Of a stretch of DNA of 64,000 nt, positions 56,282 through 64,000 are shown piece after piece (the first letter of the stretch is position 1; each line of letters starts with the position of its first letter). Made by a program: the position numbers and the translations under genes. The DNA comes from Rummeliibacillus pycnus (lineage in GTDB: Bacteria > Bacillota > Bacilli > Bacillales_A > Planococcaceae). Under the pieces are notes generated by a model. That model worked only from the letters and a program-made list of their open reading frames with translations, ran no database searches and had not been told where the DNA came from. The DNA is taken from NCBI RefSeq assembly GCF_002884495.1, contig NZ_KZ614145.1, positions 3,787,194 through 3,851,193 of the forward strand, written 5' to 3'.

Positions 56282-57826
56282 ATGATTCCGTACAAAACAG
56301 AACCATTAACAGATTTTTCGAAAGAGGAAAATCGTCAAGCATATCAAGAAGCTTTACAAAAAGTACAAAGTGAACTTGGGCAAGATTATCCGTTGATTAT
56401 TGGTGGGGAAAGAATAACAACTGAAGACAAAATTGTATCTTACAATCCTGCGAAAAAAACAGAGGTAGTAGGTACAGTATCAAAAGCAAATCAAGAGCTT
56501 GCTGAAAAGGCAATGAAAATTGCTGATGAAACATTTAAAACTTGGAGCAAAGTGAAACCTGAAGTACGCGCTGATATTCTTTTCAAAGCCGCAGCTATTA
56601 CAAAGCGTCGCCGTCATGAAATGTCAGCTCTTATGACTTTGGAAGCTGGTAAGCCATGGGTTGAAGCGGATGCAGATACAGCAGAAGCGATTGACTTCAT
56701 GGAATATTATGCCCGTCAAATGCTTGAGCTAAAAGACGGTAAACCAGTTCAAAGTCGTCCAGGTGAATATAATAAATTTGGATATATTCCTTTAGGAGTA
56801 GGTGTAGTGATTTCTCCTTGGAATTTCCCATTTGCAATTATGGCAGGTACAACAGTAGCTGCTATGGTAACAGGGAACACCGTATTGTTAAAACCTGCTT
56901 CAACAACTCCAATCATTGCATATAAATTTATGGAAATTCTTGAAGAGGCAGGACTTCCAGCCGGTGTAGTAAACTACATACCAGGATCAGGGGCAGAAGT
57001 TGGTGATTATTTAGTTGATCATCCACGCACACGTTTTATCAGTTTCACAGGTTCACGTGATGTAGGTCTACGGATCAATCAACGTGCAGCTGTTCAAAAC
57101 CAAGGGCAAATCTGGATTAAACGTGTTATTGCTGAAATGGGTGGTAAAGACACAATTGTTGTAGATAAAGAAGCAGATCTTGAACTAGCCGCTCAATCGA
57201 TTGTTAAATCAGCATTTGGCTTCAGTGGCCAAAAATGTTCAGCATGTTCTCGTGCTGTCATCGTGGAAGATGTATATGATCAAGTAGTGAATCGTGTAGT
57301 GGAACTAACAAATGCCTTAACTGTAGGTGATCCAGTTAATTACAATAACTTTATGGCAACAGTAATTGATGCAGCTGCATTCAAAAAAGTAACTAGCTAC
57401 TTTGAAGTGGCAAACAACGAAGGCCGTATTGTTGCAGGGGGTACTGCTGATGATTCTGTAGGTTATTTTGTAAACCCAACAGTTGTTGCAGATGTTGCAC
57501 ATGATGCACGTTTAATGCAAGAAGAAATCTTTGGCCCTATTGTTGCACTTTCAAAAGCAAAAGATTTTGATGAAGCAATCGAAGTGGCAAATAATACAGA
57601 ATATGGCTTAACAGGTGCTGTTATTTCTACAAATCGAGATCATATCGAAAAAGCTCGTGAAGAATTCTTTGTAGGAAACCTTTATATTAATCGTGGTTGT
57701 ACAGGGGCAATTGTAGGCTATCAACCATTTGGTGGTTACAACATGTCAGGTACTTGCTCTAAAGCAGGTGGACCAGATTTCTTACTACTACACATGCAAT
57801 CTAAATCAGTATCAGAAACACTTTAG
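56282..57826 (+). CDS. rocA: L-glutamate gamma-semialdehyde dehydrogenase
   Basis: 514 residues, the usual length of the RocA/PutC (1-pyrroline-5-carboxylate dehydrogenase) family. Oxidises glutamate semialdehyde to glutamate with NAD, the shared end of proline, arginine and ornithine degradation. Catalytic Cys in [12 protein letters not shown], catalytic Glu in VIAEMGGKD, cofactor motif FTGSRDVG, and an N-terminal extension before the ALDH core as in this branch. ATG 56282 with AAAGGAGGAT eight bases before. rocD follows in the same direction. Confidence 0.96.
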   Translation: MIPYKTEPLTDFSKEENRQAYQEALQKVQSELGQDYPLIIGGERITTEDKIVSYNPAKKTEVVGTVSKANQELAEKAMKIADETFKTWSKVKPEVRADILFKAAAITKRRRHEMSALMTLEAGKPWVEADADTAEAIDFMEYYARQMLELKDGKPVQSRPGEYNKFGYIPLGVGVVISPWNFPFAIMAGTTVAAMVTGNTVLLKPASTTPIIAYKFMEILEEAGLPAGVVNYIPGSGAEVGDYLVDHPRTRFISFTGSRDVGLRINQRAAVQNQGQIWIKRVIAEMGGKDTIVVDKEADLELAAQSIVKSAFGFSGQKCSACSRAVIVEDVYDQVVNRVVELTNALTVGDPVNYNNFMATVIDAAAFKKVTSYFEVANNEGRIVAGGTADDSVGYFVNPTVVADVAHDARLMQEEIFGPIVALSKAKDFDEAIEVANNTEYGLTGAVISTNRDHIEKAREEFFVGNLYINRGCTGAIVGYQPFGGYNMSGTCSKAGGPDFLLLHMQSKSVSETL

Positions 57827-57843
57827 TAGATTGGGAATTTAAT

Positions 57844-57876
57844 AGCAGGCAAGAGATTACTATTTTTGCCTGCTTC
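57844..57876 (+). terminator. Weak terminator after rocA
   Basis: AGCAGGCAA / TTGCCTGCT perfect 9-bp stem without a T-run. It may only partly separate rocA from rocD. Confidence 0.5.
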
Positions 57877-57943
57877 ATGATAGAAATAGTTTTTACATCG
57901 AAGGGGATTATTTTTTACACGTAAGCACAAGGGGGATTTATAT

Positions 57944-59143
57944 ATGGTATTAACAGGGACTGAAAAAATTATAGCTCAGACAAATGAATATGGTGCAAAA
58001 AACTATTTGCCACTACCAATCGTTATCGCTGAAGCTGAAGGTGTATGGGTGAAAGATCCTGAAGGAAATAAATATATGGATATGCTATCTGCTTATTCAG
58101 CTTTAAACCAAGGTCACCGTCATCCAAAAATTATTCAAGCTTTAAAAGATCAAGCAGATCGAGTAACGTTGACTTCTCGCGCATTTCATAGTGATCAACT
58201 TGGACCGTGGTATGAATTAGTATGTGAGTTTACAGGAAAAGAAATGGTTTTACCTATGAATACTGGTGCTGAAGCAGTTGAAACAGCGTTTAAAGCAGCT
58301 CGTCGTTGGGCTTATGATACGAAAGGTGTAGAAGAAGGAAAAGCTGAAGTCATAGCTTGTAACGGAAACTTCCATGGTCGAACAATGTTAGCGGTTTCAT
58401 TAACTTCGGATGCTGAATATCGTCGAGGATTTGGTCCATTGCTACCAGGTATCAAGCTTGTTGATTATGGTGATTTAGAGGCATTAAAAGCAGCTATTAC
58501 ACCAAATACTGCGGCGTTTTTAGTTGAACCAATTCAAGGCGAAGCAGGAATTATTATTCCACCTGCAGGATACTTAAAAGCCGCTCGAGAGCTATGTCGC
58601 GAAAATAATGTTTTGTTTATAGCTGATGAAATTCAAGTAGGACTTGGGCGTACAGGAAAAATGTTTGCGTGCGAATGGGAAAATGTAGATCCTGATATGT
58701 ACATCTTAGGTAAAGCACTTGGTGGTGGCGTTTTCCCAATTTCTTGTGTTGTATCTAGTAAAGACATTCTGGGTGTCTTTAACCCTGGATCGCATGGTTC
58801 AACATTTGGCGGCAATCCAATGGCGTGTGCAGTTTCAATTGCATCATTAACTGTTTTGCGGGACGAAAAACTTGCAGAGCGTTCACTAGAACTTGGGCAA
58901 TATTTTGTAGATGAACTGAATAAAATAGAAAACGAAGCCATTAAAGAAGTAAGAGGACGTGGGTTATTTATTGGAATGGAACTCAACACAGAAGCTCGCC
59001 CATTCTGTGAGAAATTAATGGAATATGGTTTATTATGTAAAGAAACACATGATACAGTGATTCGATTTGCTCCACCTTTAGTCATTTCAAAAGAAGAATT
59101 GGACTGGGCATTGGATAAAATTCGAGAAGTCTTTAAAAAATAA
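57944..59143 (+). CDS. rocD: Ornithine aminotransferase
   Basis: 399 residues, class III aminotransferase. Converts ornithine and 2-oxoglutarate to glutamate semialdehyde and glutamate, feeding RocA. PLP Lys in [13 protein letters not shown], the cofactor Asp in [14 protein letters not shown], and the family start [16 protein letters not shown] with AAGGGGG nine bases before. No arginase or proline dehydrogenase gene is in the window. Confidence 0.96.
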   Translation: MVLTGTEKIIAQTNEYGAKNYLPLPIVIAEAEGVWVKDPEGNKYMDMLSAYSALNQGHRHPKIIQALKDQADRVTLTSRAFHSDQLGPWYELVCEFTGKEMVLPMNTGAEAVETAFKAARRWAYDTKGVEEGKAEVIACNGNFHGRTMLAVSLTSDAEYRRGFGPLLPGIKLVDYGDLEALKAAITPNTAAFLVEPIQGEAGIIIPPAGYLKAARELCRENNVLFIADEIQVGLGRTGKMFACEWENVDPDMYILGKALGGGVFPISCVVSSKDILGVFNPGSHGSTFGGNPMACAVSIASLTVLRDEKLAERSLELGQYFVDELNKIENEAIKEVRGRGLFIGMELNTEARPFCEKLMEYGLLCKETHDTVIRFAPPLVISKEELDWALDKIREVFKK

Positions 59144-59152
59144 ACATAAATA

Positions 59153-59182
59153 TTCAACATAGACGGTGAACTATGTTACAAT
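59153..59182 (+). promoter_or_regulatory. Glutamate dehydrogenase promoter
   Basis: TTCAAC (59153-59158), an 18-base spacer and TACAAT (59177-59182). The spacer holds a perfect palindrome. Confidence 0.55.
59156..59177. promoter_or_regulatory. Putative operator in GDH promoter
   Basis: AACATAG-ACGGTGAA-CTATGTT: perfect 7-base arms with an 8-base centre, filling the space between -35 and -10. Position suggests a repressor site. Confidence 0.6.
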
Positions 59183-59240
59183 GTTTGCACCTAGTACTAT
59201 TATTAACCATTATTAAGGATAAAAGAGGCGAAAAAATCAA

Positions 59241-60485
59241 ATGGCAGAAAATCTAAACCTGTTTACATCTACTCAAGCTGTTATAAAGAAAGCTCTTCAA
59301 AAACTTGGTTATGACGAAGCAATGTATGAACTTTTAAAAGAGCCACTTCGTATGTTGGAAGTACGTATTCCAGTGAAAATGGATGATGGTTCTGTAAAAG
59401 TATTTACAGGTTACCGTGCGCAACATAATGATGCTGTAGGTCCTACTAAAGGTGGCGTTCGCTTCCACCCTCAAGTCTCAGAGGAAGAAGTAAAAGCTTT
59501 ATCTATGTGGATGACTTTAAAAGCAGGTATCGTTGATCTACCGTATGGTGGCGGTAAAGGCGGCGTAATTTGTGACCCACGTCAAATGTCAATGGGAGAA
59601 GTAGAACGTTTAAGCCGTGGATATGTTCGTGCAACAAGTCAAATTGTAGGTCCAACAAAAGATATTCCAGCTCCTGATGTTTTCACAAACTCTCAAATTA
59701 TGGCTTGGATGATGGATGAGTACAGTCGTATTGACGAATTCAACTCACCAGGTTTCATCACAGGTAAACCAATTGTTCTGGGTGGCTCGCAAGGTCGTGA
59801 TCGTGCAACTGCTCAAGGTGTTACAATTATTATCGAAGAAGCTGCGAAACGTCGCAATATTAATATTAAAGACGCACGTGTTGTGATTCAAGGTTTCGGT
59901 AATGCAGGAAGTTTCTTAGCTAAATTTATGAGTGACTTAGGTGCGAAAGTAATTGGTATTTCAGATGCTTATGGTGCTTTACATGATCCTGATGGCTTGG
60001 ATATTGATTATTTACTAGACCGACGTGATAGCTTTGGTACAGTAACTACATTGTTTGAAAATACAATTTCAAACCAAGAGTTACTTGAACTGGACTGTGA
60101 TATTCTTGTTCCTGCAGCAATTGAAAATCAAATCACTGCAGAAAATGCACATAATATTCGTGCGAAAATTGTAGTAGAAGCAGCAAATGGTCCAACTACA
60201 ACAGAAGCTACTAAAATACTTTATGAACGAGGTATTTTATTAGTACCAGACGTATTAGCAAGTGCTGGTGGCGTAACAGTTTCTTACTTCGAATGGGTAC
60301 AAAATAACCAAGGCTACTATTGGTCAGAAGAAGAAGTAAATGAAAAATTAACAAAGAAAATGGTAGAAGCATTTGATAATGTATACAACGTAGCAACAAC
60401 TCGAAATATTGATATGCGTTTAGCTGCATATATGGTTGGGGTTCGTAAAACTGCTGAAGCATCTCGTTTCAGAGGTTGGGTATAG
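59241..60485 (+). CDS. gudB: NAD-specific glutamate dehydrogenase
   Basis: 414 residues, family length of the hexameric RocG/GudB enzymes. Deaminates glutamate to 2-oxoglutarate. Substrate and catalytic residues in GPTKGGVRFHP, TLKAGIVDLPYGGGKGG and APDVFTNSQIMAW; NAD motif VVIQGFGNAGSFLA. I cannot tell RocG from GudB by sequence alone; the symbol is provisional. Located after rocA-rocD but with its own promoter and operator-like palindrome. The binding site (AAAGAGGCG) is moderate. Confidence 0.94.
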   Translation: MAENLNLFTSTQAVIKKALQKLGYDEAMYELLKEPLRMLEVRIPVKMDDGSVKVFTGYRAQHNDAVGPTKGGVRFHPQVSEEEVKALSMWMTLKAGIVDLPYGGGKGGVICDPRQMSMGEVERLSRGYVRATSQIVGPTKDIPAPDVFTNSQIMAWMMDEYSRIDEFNSPGFITGKPIVLGGSQGRDRATAQGVTIIIEEAAKRRNINIKDARVVIQGFGNAGSFLAKFMSDLGAKVIGISDAYGALHDPDGLDIDYLLDRRDSFGTVTTLFENTISNQELLELDCDILVPAAIENQITAENAHNIRAKIVVEAANGPTTTEATKILYERGILLVPDVLASAGGVTVSYFEWVQNNQGYYWSEEEVNEKLTKKMVEAFDNVYNVATTRNIDMRLAAYMVGVRKTAEASRFRGWV

Positions 60486-60498
60486 GCAAATAAAAAGT

Positions 60499-60530
60499 GG
60501 AGAACAATGAAAATTGTTCTCCGTTTTTTT
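60499..60530 (+). terminator. GDH terminator
   Basis: Perfect 10-bp stem GGAGAACAAT-GAAA-ATTGTTCTCC followed by GTTTTTTT. Confidence 0.92.
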
Positions 60531-60584
60531 ATAATGTTGAACTTTCTCTCTCAAACTTACAAAGCTAGTCTGTTTAGATGCTTA

Positions 60585-60836
60585 TTATACACTTTTTAAA
60601 GGACGAACATTGTCCTTTTTCACTGCACGATGCGGTACTCTATAAGGAGTAAATAATGTACTCAAACTAATAAGGCCTGCAATCCCAATGATTGTGTATA
60701 ATGCACGTGCTCCAAAACTTGCTTGTCCATCACGGAATAAGGTAGCAACAACGTCAAATTGGAAGATACCTAGTAGTCCCCAATTAAGTCCCCCGATAAC
60801 AAGTAAGAAGAGAGCAAATCTCTGTAATCCACTCAT
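60585..60836 (-). CDS. yuzA: DUF378 family membrane protein YuzA
   Basis: 83 residues, two membrane helices. ALFLLVIGGLNWGLLGIFQFD is the DUF378 hallmark, shortened here to its centre GGLNWGLLG. Function unknown. ATG 60836 with GGAGGTGA four bases before; upstream codons in frame lack a site. Confidence 0.86.
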   Translation of the reverse strand: MSGLQRFALFLLVIGGLNWGLLGIFQFDVVATLFRDGQASFGARALYTIIGIAGLISLSTLFTPYRVPHRAVKKDNVRPLKSV

Positions 60837-60896
60837 TGAATCACCTCCATAATTAGTTTGTGGTTTAAAACTGAAAATCATTCAATCGCTGAAAAG

Positions 60897-60934
60897 AAAA
60901 ATGCGAAGAGTTTAAATATCTCTTCGCATTTTTC
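60897..60934 (-). terminator. Terminator of CDF gene
   Basis: AAAAATGCGAAGAG / CTCTTCGCATTTTT perfect 14-bp stem with a 9-base loop; the left-reading strand continues TTTTCTTTTC. Confidence 0.9.
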
Positions 60935-60939
60935 TTTTA

Positions 60940-61923
60940 TTACCCTAATTCATCAGGGCGATCACTAACATGATTCCATTCTAAAACACCGTTATCTTCA
61001 TCAAATGAAATATGAACTTTTGATACATTTTTTTGGGATAATATTAATTCAACTAAGTGATCACGAATATCATCTACATAGGCAAAGCTTAATGTAGGGT
61101 CAACTTCAGCAATTAGTTCGACATGAAGGAATTCTCCTTCTTTTAATACAACCAATTTTTTTATATCGTGGATATTTGGATCATCTAAAACAAGATGTGC
61201 AATATGATTAAGCATTTCTTCATCCGTTTCGCCAATTACGCCGCGAGCATTTTCTAAAAATACAACGCCTACAACGTAGAACATCATGATACCAATCAGT
61301 ATTGAAGCGATACCTTCCGCTTGCAAAAATCCTGTGAAATGGGAAATAAGAACTGCAAAAAAAGCAAGGACGCCGCCAGATGTTGCAACTAGATCTTCCA
61401 TAAAGACTAACTTTGTGGCTGGTTTTGCACTACTTAAATGTGTAAAGGCTTTTGGAAGGGCTGTAATTGGATTTGATTTCAATCCTGCATCTCGAGAAAT
61501 TTCTGATGCTGCTTTTAATAATACTGAACCTTCCATGACAATACCTATTGCTAATACTGATAAACTGATCCACATTTTAGAGGATTCTGCTGGGTGTTGA
61601 ATCTGATGCCATCCTTCTACGATTGTTTCATAAGATAAAATACCAACAATTAGAACGGCACCTAAACAAACTAAGTTTACAACACGTCCAAATCCTTTAG
61701 GAAACTGTCTAGTTGGGGCTTTTTTGGATAGCGCAGAACCAACAAAGACAAAGAATTGATTTGCTGCATCGCCTAAAGAGTGCATCATTTCTGCGAACAT
61801 TGCGACATTCCCTGTAAAAAAGAACGCAACAGCTTTGATAATACCTAGAAATAAGTTAACGAAAGCTGCGAGTAGGGAAGGCTTATTCCCGTTTTTTAAA
61901 AGTTTCCATATTTCTTTCATCAT
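60940..61923 (-). CDS. Cation diffusion facilitator family transporter
   Basis: 327 residues with six membrane helices and a cytosolic C-terminal domain. The helix 2 metal site is EMMHSLGDAAN (His-x3-Asp) and the helix 5 pair is in FMEDLVATSGG. The replacement of one Asp by His in helix 2 and the FPKGFGR loop place it in the ZNT9/YdfM-like branch; the metal (Zn, Mn or Fe) cannot be read. Two ATGs in tandem. It is followed at ten bases by the mgtC-like gene upstream in transcription, so the two probably share an mRNA. Confidence 0.9.
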   Translation of the reverse strand: MMKEIWKLLKNGNKPSLLAAFVNLFLGIIKAVAFFFTGNVAMFAEMMHSLGDAANQFFVFVGSALSKKAPTRQFPKGFGRVVNLVCLGAVLIVGILSYETIVEGWHQIQHPAESSKMWISLSVLAIGIVMEGSVLLKAASEISRDAGLKSNPITALPKAFTHLSSAKPATKLVFMEDLVATSGGVLAFFAVLISHFTGFLQAEGIASILIGIMMFYVVGVVFLENARGVIGETDEEMLNHIAHLVLDDPNIHDIKKLVVLKEGEFLHVELIAEVDPTLSFAYVDDIRDHLVELILSQKNVSKVHISFDEDNGVLEWNHVSDRPDELG

Positions 61924-61932
61924 TTAACCCCT

Positions 61933-62661
61933 TTAAGACAATATTTCGATTTCTACTTCTTCTGTATAAGGAAGTTTTTTTATCTCATTATATAAAGATA
62001 TTGTATCTAGTTGTTTCGATATGGCTGAAAAACGTAGATTTACTTGGTGCTGTATTTCATTGTTTGACAATCGAACATCCTTTATACGAATATGATCCAC
62101 TTCCATATGGTGACTATTAAGATATTTTAATATATTTTGTATGTCTTTTGCATCTTTCAGATAGAGCGTAAGTGAAACATCTTTTGTTCGAAGACGTTTT
62201 GGACCCATTTTAAAAAACAGAGGGGCCATTACTTCAACACCAATAAGAACAAGGATAACAGCGGTAATCGCTTGGAGGTAAAAGCCTGCACCGACAGCAA
62301 TTCCAATACCTGCAGATCCCCAAATCATGGCTGCAGTTGTAAGACCGCTTATACTATCGTTACCTTTTCGTAGTATGACTCCAGCACCCAAAAAACCAAT
62401 TCCACTAACAATCTGAGCTGCTAAACGCAATGGATCCATTGATATCGTAATTCCAGGAACAGGTTTTGTGTGAAATACAGATTCAATTGAAATAATGGTC
62501 AATAAACAACTGAAGGTAGCAATGACTAGACTTGTCTTTAATCCGACGGGCTTTCTTTTAAGTTCCCGTTCAATGCCTATACCTAAACTCAAAAAGGCGG
62601 CAATAATAAGTTTAAAAATGGTTTCATATGTAATTGAATTCCCGACTATTGTATCAATAAT
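61933..62661 (-). CDS. MgtC/SapB family membrane protein, apparent AUU start
   Basis: About 242 residues if begun at ATT 62661. MgtC core: IGIERELKRKPVGLKTSLV, GIGFLGAGVILRKG and AAMIWGSAGIG, with an ACT-like C-terminal domain. Homologues begin about 20 residues before GIGIERE with a first helix, and that helix is encoded here (ETIFKLIIAAFLSLG) with no ATG, GTG or TTG in frame before it. Three ATT codons at 62664-62656 lie behind GGGAGGGAG, the middle one at the ideal eight bases. The only standard start, TTG 62592, has no binding site and cuts the helix. Role likely in magnesium homeostasis or membrane potential. Confidence 0.85.
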   Translation of the reverse strand: MIDTIVGNSITYETIFKLIIAAFLSLGIGIERELKRKPVGLKTSLVIATFSCLLTIISIESVFHTKPVPGITISMDPLRLAAQIVSGIGFLGAGVILRKGNDSISGLTTAAMIWGSAGIGIAVGAGFYLQAITAVILVLIGVEVMAPLFFKMGPKRLRTKDVSLTLYLKDAKDIQNILKYLNSHHMEVDHIRIKDVRLSNNEIQHQVNLRFSAISKQLDTISLYNEIKKLPYTEEVEIEILS

Positions 62662-62783
62662 AATCTCTCCCTCCCAAAATCAGCTTGCGCCCAAAAAATG
62701 AACGTGTCAAAATGAAAGACAATATGATCCTATTTTACAACTATGATAAAAAAGGTGTTATACGTATTTTGGAGGTGAAGCGG

Positions 62784-63683
62784 ATGGATAAGCCAAAAAT
62801 TCATCCATTAATTGCAATTATAATAGGGGTCATTTCTGTTTCAACATCTGCTATCTTAGTGAAATTGGTGACAGCAGATTCAGGTGTGATTGCGTTTTAT
62901 AGAATGTTTTTTTCAGTGTTATTGATGACACCAACTTTTTTAATTTATTATCGAAAAGAAGTTTTAAATATTGAGAAAAAAGACTGGATTTTTTCTATAA
63001 TTGCTGGTGTATTCTTAGCCTTTCATTTTATATTATGGTTTGAGTCATTACGCTATACGTCCGTTGCTAGTTCAACGGTTCTTGTAACACTGCAACCATT
63101 ATTCGCGATTATTGGTACATTTATTTTCTTTAAGGAACCGATTGCTTTTAAAACTGTCTTCTCAGGTATTATTGCGATTGCAGGGAGTATATTAATTAGT
63201 TGGGGAGATTTTAAAATTGGGGGCTTAGCATTTTATGGAGATATGCTTGCGCTAATTGCATGTGCACTCGTAACGGGTTATATGCTATTTGGACAAGAAG
63301 TTAGAAGTAGAGTGTCATTGACTACATATACAATTATTGTTTATACATCAAGTACCGTTACGCTGTTTTTTTATATTCTCTTTAAAGGCGAATCATTTGG
63401 TCCGTATCCTACCATGGATTGGGTATGGTTTTTATTATTAGCCATTGTACCAAATCTTTTAGGACACAATTTATTTAATTGGTCACTTAAATGGGTTTCA
63501 GCTAATGTAATTTCAATAGCTATTTTATTTGAACCAGTAGGGGCTTCAATTCTTGCTTACTTTATTTTTAATGAAAATTTAGTGCTTACACAAGTTGTTG
63601 GGGGAATTATTGTTATAGCTGGTATTACACTATTTGTAATCGATGAATCGAAAATCAAAAAATTATTTCAAAAAAACTATTGA
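62784..63683 (+). CDS. EamA/DMT family transporter
   Basis: 299 residues, ten membrane helices as two EamA repeats. Typical features: ISVSTSAILVKL in helix 1, ASSTVLVTLQPLFAIIGTF before the first repeat's end, and NLLGHNLFNWSLKWVSA with EPVGASILAYF in the second. A drug/metabolite exporter of unknown substrate. ATG 62784 is set by GGAGGTGA five bases before; upstream in-frame codons are unsupported. Confidence 0.91.
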   Translation: MDKPKIHPLIAIIIGVISVSTSAILVKLVTADSGVIAFYRMFFSVLLMTPTFLIYYRKEVLNIEKKDWIFSIIAGVFLAFHFILWFESLRYTSVASSTVLVTLQPLFAIIGTFIFFKEPIAFKTVFSGIIAIAGSILISWGDFKIGGLAFYGDMLALIACALVTGYMLFGQEVRSRVSLTTYTIIVYTSSTVTLFFYILFKGESFGPYPTMDWVWFLLLAIVPNLLGHNLFNWSLKWVSANVISIAILFEPVGASILAYFIFNENLVLTQVVGGIIVIAGITLFVIDESKIKKLFQKNY

Positions 63684-63693
63684 TTTATTAAAA

Positions 63694-63761
63694 TAGATGA
63701 GGTATATTAAAACATGTCGTTAAGACGTGATAAAAAAATATATCTCATCTAATTTTTTTTC
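63694..63761 (+). terminator. Terminator of EamA gene
   Basis: TAGATGAGGTATAT and ATATATCTCATCTA form the outer stem, with an inner ACATGTC/GACGTG region and a run of eight T. Confidence 0.8.
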
Positions 63762-63787
63762 TTAAAAAAACTTTTCCAGAAAAGTTG

Positions 63788-63816
63788 TTGACAAAGAAAA
63801 AACAAAATGATAAGAT
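63788..63816 (+). promoter_or_regulatory. rRNA operon promoter
   Basis: TTGACA (63788-63793), a 17-base spacer and TAAGAT (63811-63816), strong sigma-A promoter about 160 bases before the 16S start, typical of Bacillales rrn operons. Confidence 0.85.
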
Positions 63817-63977
63817 GTTTAAGTCGTCACAATGAAAACGGCAATGAATATGAACCTTGAAAACTGAACAAGCAAACGTTAATCAATAAACTTTGATCAC
63901 TAACATTTGTTAGTGATAAGGACAAATTGTTATCAATAGATAACGCTAGCAAAGCAAATGAGCTTTCAAACTTTACT
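63817..63977 (+). promoter_or_regulatory. rRNA leader
   Basis: Contains the conserved CCTTGAAAACTGAAC stretch found in Bacillales rRNA leaders and spacers. Two hairpins follow: ATCACTAAC/GTTAGTGAT (63897-63918) and GTTATC/GATAAC (63929-63944). Likely antitermination and processing signals. No coding frame. Confidence 0.7.
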
Positions 63978-64000
63978 TTTATGGAGAGTTTGATCCTGGC
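63978..64000 (+). rRNA. 16S ribosomal RNA (5' end only)
   Basis: The last bases, TTTATGGAGAGTTTGATCCTGGC (given by position 63978-64000), match the conserved 5' end of bacterial 16S rRNA including the 27F primer region GAGTTTGATCCTGG. The rest lies beyond the window. Confidence 0.97.

Noticed and set aside
58633..59160. 175-codon antisense frame within rocD
   Set aside because: Shadow of a strongly conserved coding region; no start signals.
59185..59189. Third TGCAA-N7-TTGCA site before GDH
   Set aside because: Only the right half (TTGCA) is present; the left arm reads ATGTT.

Overview
The window is low-GC Firmicute chromosome. Gene content and order follow the Bacillus subtilis hut, fad/yus, suf, yun/yut/yui and roc neighbourhoods. 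Several traits point to the Planococcaceae (Lysinibacillus/Rummeliibacillus-like), which is an inference and not a proven assignment: a stand-alone HD-GYP protein, a 170-bp palindromic dispersed element and a 21-bp intergenic minisatellite. Genes are dense and mostly ordinary housekeeping. I see no prophage, insertion sequence, CRISPR array or tRNA. The last 23 bases are the 5' end of a 16S rRNA gene.

Layout. 1-3.5 kb: histidine degradation (hutI, cut by the window edge, then hutG and hutH). 3.5-6.1 kb: a dispersed palindromic element, a 5'-3' exonuclease, a C39-like cysteine peptidase, a 21-bp tandem repeat and a thioredoxin. 6.2-11.8 kb: fatty-acid beta-oxidation operon fadN-fadA-fadE behind a FadR-type operator. 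11.9-16.4 kb: yusI, gcvH, yusF, yusE and a SAM-riboswitch-controlled methionine importer metNPQ. 16.4-23.5 kb: gltC divergent from glutamate synthase gltAB. 23.9-29.2 kb: Fe-S assembly operon sufCDSUB. 29.3-44.9 kb: the yun/yut/yui block, with lipoyl synthase, Fe-S carriers YutI and YutM, two type-2 NADH dehydrogenase-like proteins, a HAD phosphatase, HD-GYP, Nudix and small conserved proteins. 45-54.7 kb: pepA, a Pro/Tyr-rich microprotein, yufK, class A PBP, cyclophilin, PatB-like lyase, NSS transporter and yugI. 54.8-60.5 kb: arginine/proline-to-glutamate catabolism (a RocR-like regulator, rocA, rocD, glutamate dehydrogenase). 60.5-64 kb: yuzA, a CDF transporter, MgtC/SapB, an EamA exporter and the rRNA operon promoter.

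How it works together: hut, roc and GDH funnel amino acids to glutamate and 2-oxoglutarate, while gltAB under GltC runs the reverse, assimilatory direction. Suf, YutI and YutM supply Fe-S clusters to enzymes encoded nearby (GltA, GltB, LipA). LipA makes the cofactor carried by GcvH.

Most notable: (1) the RocR-like regulator has a crippled AAA+ domain (no GAFTGA loop, altered Walker B, arginine-finger region and sensor II). Its target promoter looks like a sigma-A promoter flanked by two TGCAA-N7-TTGCA sites, which suggests a TyrR-like conversion to sigma-54-independent control. (2) yuiD and the mgtC-like gene both appear to start at AUU codons behind good ribosome binding sites. (3) Two tandem TTGTGA-N6-TCACAA operators sit on the promoter of an NADH dehydrogenase gene. 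(4) A perfect 22-bp operator-like palindrome lies in the glutamate dehydrogenase promoter.
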